In this document: in pieces, positions 51,481-63,118 of the stretch | How the letters are laid out: each line of letters opens with the position of its first letter | Position numbering within the stretch: position 1 is the stretch's first letter | Assembly: GCA_026005035.1 (NCBI GenBank) | Contig: BPKH01000002.1 | Span: 233,501-297,500 of the forward strand | Source of the DNA: Porticoccaceae bacterium | GTDB lineage: Bacteria > Pseudomonadota > Gammaproteobacteria > Pseudomonadales > Porticoccaceae | DNA length: 64,000 bases | Direction: 5' to 3' | Program-made: the position numbers and the translations under genes | The notes under the pieces: generated by a model | What the model was told of the DNA's origin: nothing | What the model saw: the letters and a program-made list of their open reading frames with translations, nothing else | Database searches by the model: none

Positions 51481-52662
51481 ATGGGTCGGCCCATCTATCT
51501 GGATTACGCCGCCACCACGCCGGTCGACCCGCGCGTCGCCGAGAAGATGAGCGGCTTTCTCACCCGGGACGGGGAATTCGGCAATCCGGCCTCCCGGGCC
51601 CACAGCTATGGTTGGCGGGCGGAGGCGGCGGTGGAGGAGGCGCGCCAGCAGGTGGCGGCGCTCATCGGCGCCGACCCCCGGGAGATCGTCTGGACGTCCG
51701 GGGCCACCGAGGCCAACAACCTGGCGCTCAAGGGCTGCGCCTGGGCGCGGCGCTCGGTCGGCCGCCACCTGGTGGTCAGCGCCGTGGAGCACAAAGCGGT
51801 GCTCGATCCCTGCCGCTGGCTGGAAAAGCAAGGATTCGAGGTGACCTACGTCCCGCCCCGGGCGGATGGCACGGTGGCGCCCGAGGCGGTGGCCGAGGCC
51901 CTGCGGCCCGACACGGTGCTGGTCTCGGTGATGCACGTCAACAACGAGACCGGCGCCGTCAACGACATCGCCGCCATCGGCGCCCTGTGCCGGGAACGTG
52001 GGGTGCCCTTTCACAGCGATGCGGCCCAGAGTGCCGGCAAGCTCCCCATCGATCTGCGCAAGCTGCCCGTCGATCTGATGTCACTGAGCGCCCACAAGAT
52101 TTACGGGCCCAAGGGGATCGGCGCGCTCTACGTGCGCCGCCGCCCGCCCTTGCCCCTCGAGCCTTTGCTCCATGGGGGCGGGCAAGAGCGGGGACTGCGC
52201 GCCGGCACCCTGCCCGTCCACCAGATCGTGGGGATGGGGGAAGCCTTCGCCATCGCCGCCGCCGAGGGCGCGGCGGAGCAACAGCGCATCGGGCGCTTGG
52301 CCGAGCGGTTGGTGGAGGGGCTCGTGGCCCTCGACGGGGTGCGTCTCAACGGCAGCCGGACGCAGCGCCTGCCCAATATCTGCAATTTCAGCTTCGCGGA
52401 TGTGGAGGGCGAAACGCTGCTGGTGGCGCTCAAGGATCTCGCCGTCTCCACCGGTTCGGCCTGCACTTCGGCGAGCCTCGAGCCATCCCACGTGCTGCGG
52501 GCGATGGGCGTCCCCGAGGAGCTCGCCCACAGTTCCATCCGCATCAGCCTCGGCCGCTACACCACGGAGGAGGAAGTGGAGGCGGCCGTCGCGGCGATCG
52601 CGCGCGCCCTGGCGGCGCTGCGCAGAGGCAAGGTGGCGGCTGCGGCCGCCCCAGGAGAGTGA
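51481..52662 (+). CDS. iscS: Cysteine desulfurase, IscS class
   Basis: The 393-residue PLP enzyme supplies sulfur for Fe-S clusters. It has the group I mobile loop [14 protein letters not shown] with catalytic C328, H104 in SAVEHKAVL and PLP lysine K206 in [13 protein letters not shown]. These residues fall at the same numbers as in E. coli IscS. IscU, HscA/B and ferredoxin do not follow; instead the suf genes do. Confidence 0.93.
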   Translation: MGRPIYLDYAATTPVDPRVAEKMSGFLTRDGEFGNPASRAHSYGWRAEAAVEEARQQVAALIGADPREIVWTSGATEANNLALKGCAWARRSVGRHLVVSAVEHKAVLDPCRWLEKQGFEVTYVPPRADGTVAPEAVAEALRPDTVLVSVMHVNNETGAVNDIAAIGALCRERGVPFHSDAAQSAGKLPIDLRKLPVDLMSLSAHKIYGPKGIGALYVRRRPPLPLEPLLHGGGQERGLRAGTLPVHQIVGMGEAFAIAAAEGAAEQQRIGRLAERLVEGLVALDGVRLNGSRTQRLPNICNFSFADVEGETLLVALKDLAVSTGSACTSASLEPSHVLRAMGVPEELAHSSIRISLGRYTTEEEVEAAVAAIARALAALRRGKVAAAAAPGE

Positions 52663-52667
52663 AGGCC

Positions 52668-54107
<1,440 letters not shown>

Positions 54108-54137
54108 CGCCCGCCCATGCCGAACGGGAGACCGACC

Positions 54138-54893
54138 ATGCTTTCCATCCACGATCTCGAAGTCCGCATCGCCGATCAGGAGCGGCCCATCCTCAAGGGC
54201 CTCGACCTGGAGGTGGGCGCGGGCGAGGTCCACGCCATCATGGGGCCCAACGGCTCCGGCAAGAGCACCCTGGGGTACGTCCTCGCCGGGCGCGACGGCT
54301 ACCAGGTCACGCGGGGAAGCGTGCGCTTCCGCGGCCGGGATCTGTTGGCCATGGACGTGGAGACCCGCGCCCGGGAAGGGCTCTTTCTGGCCTTCCAGTA
54401 CCCGGTGGAGATCCCGGGCCTGAGCAACCTGGAATTTCTCAAGGCGGCGGTGGACGCGGTGCGCGAGTACCGCGGCGAGCCGCCGCTCGACTCGGCGGCG
54501 CTGCTGCGGCGCGCCCGGGAGGCCTGTGCGGCGCTGCGCCTCGATCCCGGCTTCCTCAAGCGGGGGGTCAACGAGGGCTTCTCGGGGGGGGAGAAAAAGC
54601 GCAACGAGATCCTCCAGATGATGCTGCTCGAGCCCCGCTTGTGCATTCTCGACGAGATCGATTCGGGGCTCGACATCGACGCCCTGCAGGTGGTCGCCGA
54701 CGGGGTCAACGCCCTGCGGTCGCCGGACCGCTCCTTCGTGCTCATCACCCACTACCAGCGACTCCTGGAGTACGTCCGACCCGATCGGGTCCACGTCTTG
54801 TCGGGGGGGCGCATCGTCCGCTCCGGGGGCGCCGAATTGGCCCTCGAATTGGAGGAGCGTGGCTACGGTTGGCTCGAGGAGGAGGTGGCCTGA
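54138..54893 (+). CDS. sufC: Fe-S assembly ATPase SufC
   Basis: The 251-residue ABC-type ATPase has Walker A GPNGSGKST, FQYPVEIPG, the signature FSGGEKKRNEILQM and Walker B CILDEIDSGLDIDAL. It powers SufBCD. ATG 54138 has a GGGAG site; the 30 bases between sufB and this ATG hold no gene. The stop overlaps the sufD ATG. Confidence 0.97.
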   Translation: MLSIHDLEVRIADQERPILKGLDLEVGAGEVHAIMGPNGSGKSTLGYVLAGRDGYQVTRGSVRFRGRDLLAMDVETRAREGLFLAFQYPVEIPGLSNLEFLKAAVDAVREYRGEPPLDSAALLRRAREACAALRLDPGFLKRGVNEGFSGGEKKRNEILQMMLLEPRLCILDEIDSGLDIDALQVVADGVNALRSPDRSFVLITHYQRLLEYVRPDRVHVLSGGRIVRSGGAELALELEERGYGWLEEEVA

Positions 54894-56209
54894 TGGCCGA
54901 CTACCTGGCCACCGCGCTGGCCCGCCAGGCGCCGCCCGCGGCCCCCTGGTTGGCCTCCGTCCGCGCCCGGGGCGCCGAGGAGGCGCGCCGGGCGCGACTG
55001 CCCACCATCCGCGACGAGGCCTGGCGCTACACCAGTCTGCGCCCCTTGCTGGAAGGGAATTACACCGCGCCGCCCGCCGAGGCGGGCCCGCTCGCGCGGT
55101 GGGCGGAGGCGGCCGAGCTCGGCCTCGCCGCCGGGCCGCGGCTGGTGTTCGTCAACGGGCGCTTCTGCGCGGCCCTTTCCCGCGCGACGCCCCTGCCGGA
55201 GGGGGTCGTCCTCTCGCCCCTGAGCGATCTCGACGAGGTGGCCGGTGCGCGGCTCGCGCAATCCCTCGGGCGCCTCGCACCCCCCGGGGAGCGGGTCTTC
55301 ACTGCCCTCAACCAGTGGTGGCTCGAGGACGGCGCGGTGCTCTGGGTGCGCGACGGGCTCGAGCTCGCCGAGCCCATCCATCTGCTGTGGTTGGGCACGC
55401 CGCAGCCTTCGCCCGCCTCGGTGGCCCAGCGGCTGCAAGTGGTTCTCGGCGCCGGCGCGCGGGCCACGGTGGTGGAGCATTTCGCCACCGGCGGGGCCGG
55501 AGAGAGGCTGTTCACCAACGGCGTGAGCGAGTTCGAGCTGGGGGAGGGTGCCTGCCTCCGCCATTGCCGGGTCCACTTGGAGGGCGAGCAGGCCCTCGCC
55601 ATCGGCCTCGCGGCGGCGCGGCTCGCTGCCGGTGCGCGCCTGGAGGGCTTCCACGCCGCCCTCGGGGGCCAATTGACCCGCGTCGAGCTGCACGTGGCCC
55701 TCGAGGGGGAAGGCGCTTCCTGCGAGCTGACGGGGCTCTACCTCCCGCGCCGGCGCGAGGTGTTCGACTACCACACCTGCGTCGAGCACCGCTCGCCCAA
55801 CGCCGCCAGCGAGCAGGCCTTTCGCGGCATCGCGGCCGACCGGGCGCGGGCCGTCTTCAACGGGCGGATCCACATCCATCCGGGCGCCCGCGGCAGCGTC
55901 GCCCACCTGGTGGACCGCAACATTCTGGGCAACGACGAGGCCGAAGTGGACGTCAAGCCCGAGCTCGAAATCTACAACGACGACGTCCAGTGTTCCCACG
56001 GCGCCACGGTGGCCCAGTGGGACGAACGGCAACTGTTCTACCTCCGTTCCCGGGGAGTCCCCGAGGCGGAAGCGCGGGTGCTGCTCGGCTTCGCCTTCGC
56101 CAACGAGGTGCTCGAGCGCTTTCCCCTGCAGGAACTGCGCCAGCGCCTACGCGCCCGCCTGCTGGCGCGGCTGGCGGTGGATCCCCAATTGGCGAGGCAC
56201 CTGACATGA
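54893..56209 (+). CDS. sufD: Fe-S assembly protein SufD
   Basis: The 438-residue protein pairs with SufB. It shows RDEAWRYTSLRPLL at the N terminus, then the beta-helix core and the shared SufB/D C-terminal segment FNGRIHIHPGARGSVAHLVDRN...CSHGATV and YLRSRGVPEAEAR. Start and stop both overlap neighbours. Confidence 0.96.
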   Translation: MADYLATALARQAPPAAPWLASVRARGAEEARRARLPTIRDEAWRYTSLRPLLEGNYTAPPAEAGPLARWAEAAELGLAAGPRLVFVNGRFCAALSRATPLPEGVVLSPLSDLDEVAGARLAQSLGRLAPPGERVFTALNQWWLEDGAVLWVRDGLELAEPIHLLWLGTPQPSPASVAQRLQVVLGAGARATVVEHFATGGAGERLFTNGVSEFELGEGACLRHCRVHLEGEQALAIGLAAARLAAGARLEGFHAALGGQLTRVELHVALEGEGASCELTGLYLPRRREVFDYHTCVEHRSPNAASEQAFRGIAADRARAVFNGRIHIHPGARGSVAHLVDRNILGNDEAEVDVKPELEIYNDDVQCSHGATVAQWDERQLFYLRSRGVPEAEARVLLGFAFANEVLERFPLQELRQRLRARLLARLAVDPQLARHLT

Positions 56210-57453
56210 GCGCGCCCCACCCCCTTCGCCCGGCGGCCTTCGATCCCCAGGCGGTGCGGGAGGATTTTCCGATCCTCGCCCGGCGCGTCGGCGACCGCCC
56301 CCTCGCCTACCTGGACAACGCCGCCACCAGCCAGAAGCCGCGGGTGGTGATCGATGCCGTGGCGGATTACTACCGACTGCACAACGCCAACGTCCACCGC
56401 GCGGCCCATCTCCTGAGCGACGAGGCCACCGCCGCCTTCGAGGAGGCGCGCGCCCAGGTCGCCCGCTTTCTGCGCAGCCCGAGCGTAGAGCAGGTGATCT
56501 GGACGCGCGGCACCACCGAGGCGATCAACCTGGTGGCGGCGAGCTGGGGCGGTGCCCACCTCCGCCCGGGCGATCGCATTCTCGCCACCGAGATGGAGCA
56601 CCACTCGAACATCGTCCCCTGGCAGCTGATCTGCGCGCGGACCGGCGCCGAGCTGGTGCCCGTGCCGGTGACCGAGCGCGGCGAAGTGGACCTCGCCGCC
56701 TACGAGCGCCTGCTTGACGAGCGGGTCAAGCTGGTGGCGGTGACCCAGGTGTCCAACGCCCTGGGGACGGTCAATCCGGTGCCCGAAATGGCGCGGCTGG
56801 CCAAGGGGGTGGGGGCTTTGGTGCTGGTGGACGGCGCCCAGGGTGCGGCCCACTTCCCCGTGGACGTCGCGGCCTTGGGATGCGATTTCTACGCCTTTTC
56901 CGGCCACAAGGTGTACGGCCCCACCGGAATCGGAGTGCTGTGGGGAAAGCGCGAACTCCTCGAGGCCATGCCTCCCTACCAGGGGGGCGGGGAAATGATC
57001 GAGACCGTCTCCTTCGCCGGCAGCACTTGGAACCGCCTGCCCTACAAATTCGAGGCCGGTACCCCCCACATCGCCGGCGCCGTGGGGTTGGCGGCGGCGC
57101 TGCGCTACCTGGAGGGCCTGGACCGCGAGGCGGTGGTGGCCCACGAGGCGGATCTGCTCGCCTATACCCGCGAGCGCGCCGCCGAACTGCCCGCCCTGCG
57201 CCCGGTGGGGGAGCCTCGCCAGGCGGCCGGCATCTTCAGTTTTCTCCTCGGCGACGCCCACCCGGCGGACGTGGGCACCGTGCTGGATCAGCTGGGCGTC
57301 GCCGTCCGCGCCGGCCACCACTGCGCGCAGCCCCTGATGGCCCGGTTCGGCATTCCCGGAACGGTGCGCGCCTCCTTTGCGCTGTACAACACCCGCGAGG
57401 AGGTGGATCGGCTGTTCGCCGCGCTGGCCAAGGCGTGCGACTTGTTGCTCTAG
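56206..57453 (+). CDS. sufS: Cysteine desulfurase SufS
   Basis: The 415-residue group II desulfurase has YLDNAATSQKP, EMEHHSNIVPWQL, the PLP lysine K225 in FSGHKVYGPTGIGVLWGK and catalytic C373 in RAGHHCAQPLM. It needs SufE, which is encoded three genes downstream. It is distinct from the group I enzyme at the head of the operon. Confidence 0.97.
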   Translation: MSAPHPLRPAAFDPQAVREDFPILARRVGDRPLAYLDNAATSQKPRVVIDAVADYYRLHNANVHRAAHLLSDEATAAFEEARAQVARFLRSPSVEQVIWTRGTTEAINLVAASWGGAHLRPGDRILATEMEHHSNIVPWQLICARTGAELVPVPVTERGEVDLAAYERLLDERVKLVAVTQVSNALGTVNPVPEMARLAKGVGALVLVDGAQGAAHFPVDVAALGCDFYAFSGHKVYGPTGIGVLWGKRELLEAMPPYQGGGEMIETVSFAGSTWNRLPYKFEAGTPHIAGAVGLAAALRYLEGLDREAVVAHEADLLAYTRERAAELPALRPVGEPRQAAGIFSFLLGDAHPADVGTVLDQLGVAVRAGHHCAQPLMARFGIPGTVRASFALYNTREEVDRLFAALAKACDLLL

Positions 57454-57466
57454 GGAGGGCCCTTCC

Positions 57467-57847
57467 ATGGCGGTCAAGACTTTCGATCCGCACACTGCGG
57501 CCAGGCCCCAGATCACCCTGACGGCGGCGGCCGCGGAGCACCTGCGCGCCCAGCTCGCGCGCAGTGGGCGCAAGGGGCTGCGCCTCTACCTGCGCAGGGC
57601 GGGCTGCACCGGCTACGTCTACGAACTGGAAGAAGTGGACGCGCCCGGTGCGGACGACCTGGTGGCCGAGGGTGCGGGCGACGTGCTGCTGTGCGTGCCC
57701 GCCCGCGACTTGGCGATGCTCAACGGCACTAAAATCGACTATCGGCGCGACGGCCTCAACTGGAAATTGGAGTTCCACAACCCCAATGCGCGCGACGTTT
57801 GCGGTTGCGGGGAGAGCGTCCGCTTCGGCGAGGTCGAGGAGGGCTGA
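57467..57847 (+). CDS. sufA: A-type Fe-S carrier protein, SufA/IscA family
   Basis: The 126-residue carrier has the three cluster ligands C47 (RAGCTGYVYELE), C112 and C114 (DVCGCGESV), typical of the A-type carriers that deliver clusters to apoproteins. IscA and SufA cannot be separated by motif; the suf context favours SufA. It starts 13 bases after the sufS stop, with a GGGAGG site. Confidence 0.92.
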   Translation: MAVKTFDPHTAARPQITLTAAAAEHLRAQLARSGRKGLRLYLRRAGCTGYVYELEEVDAPGADDLVAEGAGDVLLCVPARDLAMLNGTKIDYRRDGLNWKLEFHNPNARDVCGCGESVRFGEVEEG

Positions 57848-57852
57848 CGGGT

Positions 57853-58389
57853 ATGGCCGAGCAGCGCATGGTTGCGGTGGCGCGGGACTGCCCCGTGCGC
57901 CGCGTCCCCACCGGCGAAGCGGCGACCCTCCCGGCCGGCGAATTCGTCACCCTCACCCAGGCCCTGGGCGGCAACTACACGGTACTGTGGCGGGGCAACC
58001 TGTGGCGCGTCGACGCGGTGGATGCCCCCTGTTTGGGGCTGCCCGGCCTCGAGCTCCACTTCGACGATCCGGGCGACGGTCGGATCCACGAGGAGCAGGT
58101 GTGGCAGGCGCTGGAGACCATCTACGACCCGGAAATCCCGGTGAACATCCGCGCCCTCGGCCTCGTTTACCGGCTGGAGGTGGACCAGGAGCGGGGGCGG
58201 GTGACCATCGACATGACCCTCACCGCCCCCGGCTGCGGGATGGGGCCGGTGCTGGTGGGAGACGTGGAGCGGCGGGTGGGACTCGTGCCCAACGTGAAAG
58301 AGGTGGTGGTGAACCTGGTGTTCGATCCGCCCTGGAGTCGGGACCGGATGTCCGACGAGGCCAAGCTCGAGACGGGGCTCTTTTTCTGA
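57853..58389 (+). CDS. sufT: Fe-S maturation protein SufT
   Basis: The 178-residue protein contains a MIP18/DUF59 domain (VWQALETIYDPEIPVNIRALGLVYRL, then TLTAPGCGMGPVLVGDVE, the VVVNLVFDPPW segment) after an N-terminal SufT-specific extension (GEFVTLTQALGGNYTVLW). SufT assists Fe-S maturation, especially under high demand. Confidence 0.94.
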   Translation: MAEQRMVAVARDCPVRRVPTGEAATLPAGEFVTLTQALGGNYTVLWRGNLWRVDAVDAPCLGLPGLELHFDDPGDGRIHEEQVWQALETIYDPEIPVNIRALGLVYRLEVDQERGRVTIDMTLTAPGCGMGPVLVGDVERRVGLVPNVKEVVVNLVFDPPWSRDRMSDEAKLETGLFF

Positions 58390-58406
58390 GATCCGAGGTG
58401 CTCCCT

Positions 58407-58877
58407 GTGAACCGTCCCGCCCAGCCCAACGCGCCCGGCGTCGAAGAGATCCTCGAGACCTTCGACTTCTTCGACGACTGGGAAGACAAGTACCGCTATC
58501 TCATCGAGCTGGGGCGGGCCCTCCCGCCCCTCGACCCGGCATTGCGGGACGAAGCGCACCGGGTGCACGGCTGCCAGAGCCAGGTCTGGCTCCACGCCCG
58601 CCGCGAGGGCGATCGGCTCTGGTTCGAGGCCGACAGCGACGCGCTGATCGTCAAGGGGCTTTTGGCGCTGGTGTTGGCGGCGTTCAACGGCCGCACTCCG
58701 GATGAGATTCTCGCCTTCGACATCGAGGCGTACTTCCGCCGCCTGGACCTGATCCGGCATTTGAGCCCCACCCGCGGCAACGGGCTGCGCGCCCTGGTGG
58801 AGCGCATCCGCGAACTCGCCCGGCAGGCCGCGGCCGAGGGCGCCCCTTCCTTGTCACCCGCTCCAGCGGAAGAGTAG
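58407..58877 (+). CDS. sufE: Sulfur acceptor protein SufE
   Basis: The 156-residue partner of SufS has the acceptor cysteine C56 in [11 protein letters not shown] and the [16 protein letters not shown]-terminal segment. GTG 58407 follows a GAGG site. Its stop codon lies inside the ndk -10 hexamer. Confidence 0.95.
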   Translation: MNRPAQPNAPGVEEILETFDFFDDWEDKYRYLIELGRALPPLDPALRDEAHRVHGCQSQVWLHARREGDRLWFEADSDALIVKGLLALVLAAFNGRTPDEILAFDIEAYFRRLDLIRHLSPTRGNGLRALVERIRELARQAAAEGAPSLSPAPAEE

Positions 58878-58880
58878 AAT
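58851..58880 (+). promoter_or_regulatory. Putative promoter of ndk
   Basis: TTGTCA (58851-58856) and TAGAAT (58875-58880) are separated by 18 bases at the end of sufE and 53 bases before the ndk ATG. Confidence 0.5.
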
Positions 58881-58932
58881 GGCCGCCCCCATCGGCCCGG
58901 CCCCATCCGGGGCCGCGCAGCGGAGATCGAGC

Positions 58933-59359
58933 ATGACCGTGGAGCGCACGCTTTCCATCATCAAACCCGACGCGGTGGCGAAAAACGTCATCGGCGAGAT
59001 CATCAGCCGATTTGAAAAGGCGGGCCTCAAGGTCGTCGCCCTCAAGATGCTCAAGCTCACCCGCGAACAGGCGGAGGGCTTCTACGCCGAACACCGGGAG
59101 CGGCCTTTCTTCCGGGACCTGGTGGCGTTCATGACCTCGGGTCCGGTGGTGGTCCAGGTGCTGGAGGGGGGAAAACGCCATCCAGCGCAATCGGGAGCTG
59201 ATGGGGGCCACCAACCCCCAGGAAGCTCTACCGGGCACCATCCGCGCTGATTTCGCCGAGACCATCGACGCCAACGCTGTGCACGGCTCCGATTCGGCCG
59301 CTGCCGCCGAGCGGGAAATCGCGTACTTTTTCGAGGAGCGGGAGATCTACTCCCGCTGA
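58933..59359 (+). CDS. ndk: Nucleoside diphosphate kinase, with one frame break
   Basis: The enzyme equilibrates nucleoside triphosphate pools. The first frame reads [31 protein letters not shown] up to VVVQVLEG. At the six-G run 59166-59171 one G is extra. Past it the next frame continues [17 protein letters not shown]...NAVHGSDS, which holds the active-site His, to the stop at 59359. The corrected length is 141 residues, normal for Ndk. Confidence 0.92.
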
Positions 59360-59384
59360 GACGCCGGCCGGCGCGGGTGCCCCC

Positions 59385-60506
59385 ATGGCAGTCCCAGGAA
59401 ACCCCACCTCCGCCACTCCGCGCTGCAAAGCGCCGGTGAATCTCCTCGGACTGCCCCAGGAGAAACTGGAGCGATTCTTCGCCGACCTGGGCGAGCCCCG
59501 TTACCGCGCGCGCCAGGTGATGCAGTGGATCCATCAGCGGGGCGTCACCGACTTCCAGCGCATGACCGACCTCTCCAAGCCGCTGCGCGCTCGCCTCGCC
59601 CAGGTGGCCGAGGTGCGCCCGCCTCGCCGCGAAGCGGAACAGATCTCCGCCGACGGCACGCGCAAATGGCTGGTGCGCCTCGACGACGGCGAGGCGGTGG
59701 AAATGGTCTGGATCCCGGACGACGGGCGGGGCACCCTGTGCGTCTCCTCCCAGGTGGGCTGCGCCCTCGACTGCAGCTTTTGCGCCACCGGAAAACAGGG
59801 CTTCAACCGCAATCTGAGCGCGGCGGAGATCGTCGGCCAGCTGTGGCTCGCCCTGGATGCCTTCGGGAAGTTCGGCCCTCGGCCCGACCGCCCGGTCACC
59901 AACGTGGTCTTGATGGGCATGGGCGAGCCCCTGCTGAATTTTGAAAACGTGGTGGACGCGCTCAGCCTGATGCTCCACGACTGGGCGTACGGTCTGTCCA
60001 AGCGGCGGGTCACCCTGAGCACGGCCGGCCTGGTGCCGCAGATCGACGCCCTGGGCGATCGAGTGGACGTCTCGCTGGCCATCTCCCTCCACGCGCCCAA
60101 CGACCCCCTGCGCGATCGACTCGTGCCCCTCAACCGCAAATACCCTCTGAGCGAGTTGATCGCCGCGGCCCGGCGCTATCTGGCCAAGATGCCCGATCAA
60201 CACCGCCGCATCACGGTGGAATACACCCTCATCGAGGACGTCAACGACCACCCCGGGCACGCTCGTCAGCTGGCCGCCCTGCTGCGCGAACTGCCGTGCA
60301 AGATCAACCTGATTCCCTTCAACCCCTTCCCGGGCAGCCATTACCGGCGGGTGTCCGACGAGGCGTTGGAGCGCTTCCGCACCCTGCTCCTTCGGGAAGG
60401 GTACACCGTCACCGTGCGCACCCCGCGGGGGGGACGACATCGCCGCCGCCTGCGGCCAACTCGCGGGGCGCTTCCTCGATCGGACGCGACGAAAGGCACG
60501 CCATGA
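59385..60506 (+). CDS. rlmN: 23S rRNA / tRNA (adenine-C2)-methyltransferase RlmN, frame break at the C terminus
   Basis: The radical-SAM methyltransferase has its cluster cysteines C126, C130 and C133 in [36 protein letters not shown] and [12 protein letters not shown]. Near 60427-60433 a seven-G run breaks the frame. With one G removed the tail reads [19 protein letters not shown] and contains the catalytic second cysteine, ending at the TAG 60574-60576. As assembled, the ORF stops at 60506 and lacks that cysteine. Confidence 0.92.
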   Translation: MAVPGNPTSATPRCKAPVNLLGLPQEKLERFFADLGEPRYRARQVMQWIHQRGVTDFQRMTDLSKPLRARLAQVAEVRPPRREAEQISADGTRKWLVRLDDGEAVEMVWIPDDGRGTLCVSSQVGCALDCSFCATGKQGFNRNLSAAEIVGQLWLALDAFGKFGPRPDRPVTNVVLMGMGEPLLNFENVVDALSLMLHDWAYGLSKRRVTLSTAGLVPQIDALGDRVDVSLAISLHAPNDPLRDRLVPLNRKYPLSELIAAARRYLAKMPDQHRRITVEYTLIEDVNDHPGHARQLAALLRELPCKINLIPFNPFPGSHYRRVSDEALERFRTLLLREGYTVTVRTPRGGRHRRRLRPTRGALPRSDATKGTP

Positions 60507-61327
60507 GCGCAGATTCGCGGAGGAGCTCGCCGCGCCTCGTCCCGTCCGCCTGCTCGGCGGATCGCTGGGTGGGTAGGGCGGCGCTGCCGGGACTTCTGCT
60601 CGTTCTGCTCCTGGCAGGCTGCGCTGGCCTGCCGAGCGGAGCCCCCCGCTCCGAGGTGGTCGACAACCACGTGCGCCTCGGGTTGGCGTATCTCAAAGAG
60701 GGCAATCGCGAGGCGGCGCGCCGTCACCTGCTGCGGGCCATCGACCTCGATCCGCGCTCCGCCGAGGCCAATCACGGAATGGCCTTGCTGTTGGTCGCCG
60801 ACACCGAATACGAACTGGCGGACGAACACTTCCGGCGCGCCCTGGCGGCGAGGCCGGACTTCACTAGCGCGCGCAACAACTACGCCGTCTTTCTCTACGA
60901 GCGCGGAAAGCTCGAAGAAGCCTACCGCCAGTACAAGCGCGCCAGCGAAGATCTCGGCTACTCCGGCCGTCCCCAGGTGTTTCACGGTCTCGGCGTGGTG
61001 GCGGCCCGCCTCGGCCGCCGCGAAGAGGCGCGCGCCGCCTGGGAGAAGGCGATTGCCCTGCGCCCCGCCTTCGCCCTTCCCTATCTGGAACTGGCCGAGT
61101 ACCATTTCGAGGCGGGAGAGGTTGCGCGGGCGCGCCGCTACTTGGAAGCCTTCGACCGCCGCGCTTCGCCCGTACCGCGCAGTTTGTGGCTGTGGGTTCG
61201 GATCGCCGATCGACTGGGCGATCGCGATCTGTTGGCGAGCAAGGGACTGGCCCTGACCAAACTGTTCCCCGCCTCTTTGGAGGCGCGTCGCTACCGAGAA
61301 CAATATGGCGATCCCCTCGGCACCTGA
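60503..61327 (+). CDS. pilF: Type IV pilus biogenesis lipoprotein PilF (PilW)
   Basis: The 274-residue lipoprotein has a hydrophobic segment ending in the lipobox LLLAGC, then TPR repeats (for example [41 protein letters not shown]). PilF helps assemble the PilQ secretin in the outer membrane. If rlmN is repaired its stop falls at 60576, and GTG 60569 becomes a plausible pilF start with a shorter signal peptide. The ATG at 60503 is the default. Confidence 0.88.
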   Translation: MSADSRRSSPRLVPSACSADRWVGRAALPGLLLVLLLAGCAGLPSGAPRSEVVDNHVRLGLAYLKEGNREAARRHLLRAIDLDPRSAEANHGMALLLVADTEYELADEHFRRALAARPDFTSARNNYAVFLYERGKLEEAYRQYKRASEDLGYSGRPQVFHGLGVVAARLGRREEARAAWEKAIALRPAFALPYLELAEYHFEAGEVARARRYLEAFDRRASPVPRSLWLWVRIADRLGDRDLLASKGLALTKLFPASLEARRYREQYGDPLGT

Positions 61328-61988
61328 AGAGCCCTCCCGCCAAGGTCCCGGAGGCCGCCTGCAGGTCGCGCGCGCACGCCGCGCGCTGTCAGCGGAAGCG
61401 GTGTGCCGGGAGCTCGGCTTGGGCGCCACCCAGCTGGCGGCTCTCGAAGCCGACGCCTGGGACCGACTGCCGCGGCCGGTGTTCGTCGTGGGCTGGCTGC
61501 GCCGCTACGCGGCCCTGGTCGGCCTGGACGCCGAGCCGCTGGTGGCGGACTACCTCGCCGCGTGCGGCGAGCGGCCAACGCCGGCCCCGCCGCCACCCGG
61601 CCGCCCTCCGCGCCCGCGGGCGGTGGCGCTCCTCGCCGCCCTCCTCTGCGGGGCAAGCTCCCTGGTGTTTGCCGCCCTTTTCACCGATTCCGGCGGCAGG
61701 GGCAAGGGTGCGCGAACCCCTGCGAGCTCGGAGCGGACGGTGGTCCGGGACCCGCGCCTCGAGCTTCGCTTCGACTCCCCGAGCTGGGTCGAAGTGGTCG
61801 ACGGGCGCGGCCGCATGCTCGCCGCCGAAATGGCCTCTGCCGGCGGCCGCCTGGAGCTCGCCGGGGAACCCCCATTCCGGATCCTGCTGGGCGATCCCGC
61901 CGGCGTGACGGTGCGATTCGGCGGCGAGAGTGGTCCGCCGGGGGACGGGGAAGCGGCGGGTGACGAGGCGCTTGCGGTCGGGCCATGA
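61305..61988 (+). CDS. rodZ: Cytoskeletal HTH protein, RodZ-like
   Basis: The 227-residue protein has an N-terminal helix-turn-helix region (about 18-85, [30 protein letters not shown]...[16 protein letters not shown]), a membrane helix near 105-125 and a periplasmic beta domain ([19 protein letters not shown]). RodZ binds MreB and helps set cell shape. The linker is shorter than usual. The gene overlaps pilF and ispG. Confidence 0.87.
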   Translation: MAIPSAPEEPSRQGPGGRLQVARARRALSAEAVCRELGLGATQLAALEADAWDRLPRPVFVVGWLRRYAALVGLDAEPLVADYLAACGERPTPAPPPPGRPPRPRAVALLAALLCGASSLVFAALFTDSGGRGKGARTPASSERTVVRDPRLELRFDSPSWVEVVDGRGRMLAAEMASAGGRLELAGEPPFRILLGDPAGVTVRFGGESGPPGDGEAAGDEALAVGP

Positions 61989-63115
61989 GGACGCGCGAGA
62001 TCCCCGTGCACCGCCGGCCTTCGCGGCGGATCCAGGTCGGCAACGTGGCCGTCGGGGGAGGCGCGCCCATCAGCGTCCAGAGCATGACCAACACGGCCAC
62101 CACCGACGTGGCGGCGACGCTGGCGCAGGTGCGCCGCCTGGCGGAGGCGGGTGCGGACATCGTCCGGGTGTCGGTGCCCACCATGGAGGCTGCCGAGGCC
62201 TTCGCCCAGATCCGCCGCCACAGCCCCGTGCCCCTGGTTGCGGACATCCACTTCGATTACCGCATCGCCCTGGCCGTTCTCGAGCACGGCGTCGACTGCC
62301 TGCGCATCAACCCCGGCAATATCGGGCGCGAGGAGCGGGTGCGGGCGGTGGTGGAAAAGTGCCGCGAGCGCGGTGTGCCCATTCGCATCGGCGTCAACGC
62401 CGGCTCCCTCGAAAAATCGCTGCAGCGCAAATACGGTGAGCCCACGGCCGCCGCCCTGGTGGAATCGGCGCTGCGCCACGTGGAAATCCTGCACCGGCTC
62501 GACTTTTACGACTTCAAGGTCAGCCTGAAGGCCTCGGATGTCTACATGACGGTGGAAGCGTATCGGCGGATCGCCGAGCTGATCGACAACCCTCTACACC
62601 TGGGCATCACCGAGGCTGGTGGTCCGCGCTCGGGGGCGGTGAAGTCGGCCATCGGCCTGGGTGTGCTGCTCATGGAAGGGATCGGCGACACCATCCGCGT
62701 GTCCCTCGCCGCCGACCCGGCGGAAGAGGTGCGCGTGGGCTGGGACATCCTGCGCTCCCTCGGCCTGCGCAGCCGGGGGATCAATTTCATCGCCTGTCCC
62801 AGTTGCTCGCGGCAGAATTTCGACGTGATCGCCACCGTCAACGCCCTCGAAGAGCGCCTGGCCGACGTCACCGAGCCCCTGGACGTCTCCATCATCGGCT
62901 GTGTGGTGAACGGACCCGGCGAGGCCAAGGTGGCGGACATCGGGCTCACCGGCGGTACGCCCAACAACCTGCTCTACGTGGACGGCAAAATCAGCGGCAA
63001 GCTGCCCCAAGATGACCTGGTGGATCGCCTCGAAGAGCGCATTCGCGCCAAGCTGCGCGAGCGCGCTCGGCAGCGGGAGGCGCTCATCGCCAAGAGCGGC
63101 GGGACGGCCTGCTGA
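61985..63115 (+). CDS. ispG: 4-hydroxy-3-methylbut-2-enyl diphosphate synthase (flavodoxin) IspG
   Basis: The 376-residue Fe-S enzyme of the MEP isoprenoid pathway shows [28 protein letters not shown], the cluster cysteines in [11 protein letters not shown] and [10 protein letters not shown]. It is a client for the Fe-S assembly genes a few kilobases upstream. It starts in an overlap with rodZ. Confidence 0.97.
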   Translation: MRTREIPVHRRPSRRIQVGNVAVGGGAPISVQSMTNTATTDVAATLAQVRRLAEAGADIVRVSVPTMEAAEAFAQIRRHSPVPLVADIHFDYRIALAVLEHGVDCLRINPGNIGREERVRAVVEKCRERGVPIRIGVNAGSLEKSLQRKYGEPTAAALVESALRHVEILHRLDFYDFKVSLKASDVYMTVEAYRRIAELIDNPLHLGITEAGGPRSGAVKSAIGLGVLLMEGIGDTIRVSLAADPAEEVRVGWDILRSLGLRSRGINFIACPSCSRQNFDVIATVNALEERLADVTEPLDVSIIGCVVNGPGEAKVADIGLTGGTPNNLLYVDGKISGKLPQDDLVDRLEERIRAKLRERARQREALIAKSGGTAC

Positions 63116-63118
63116 GTC

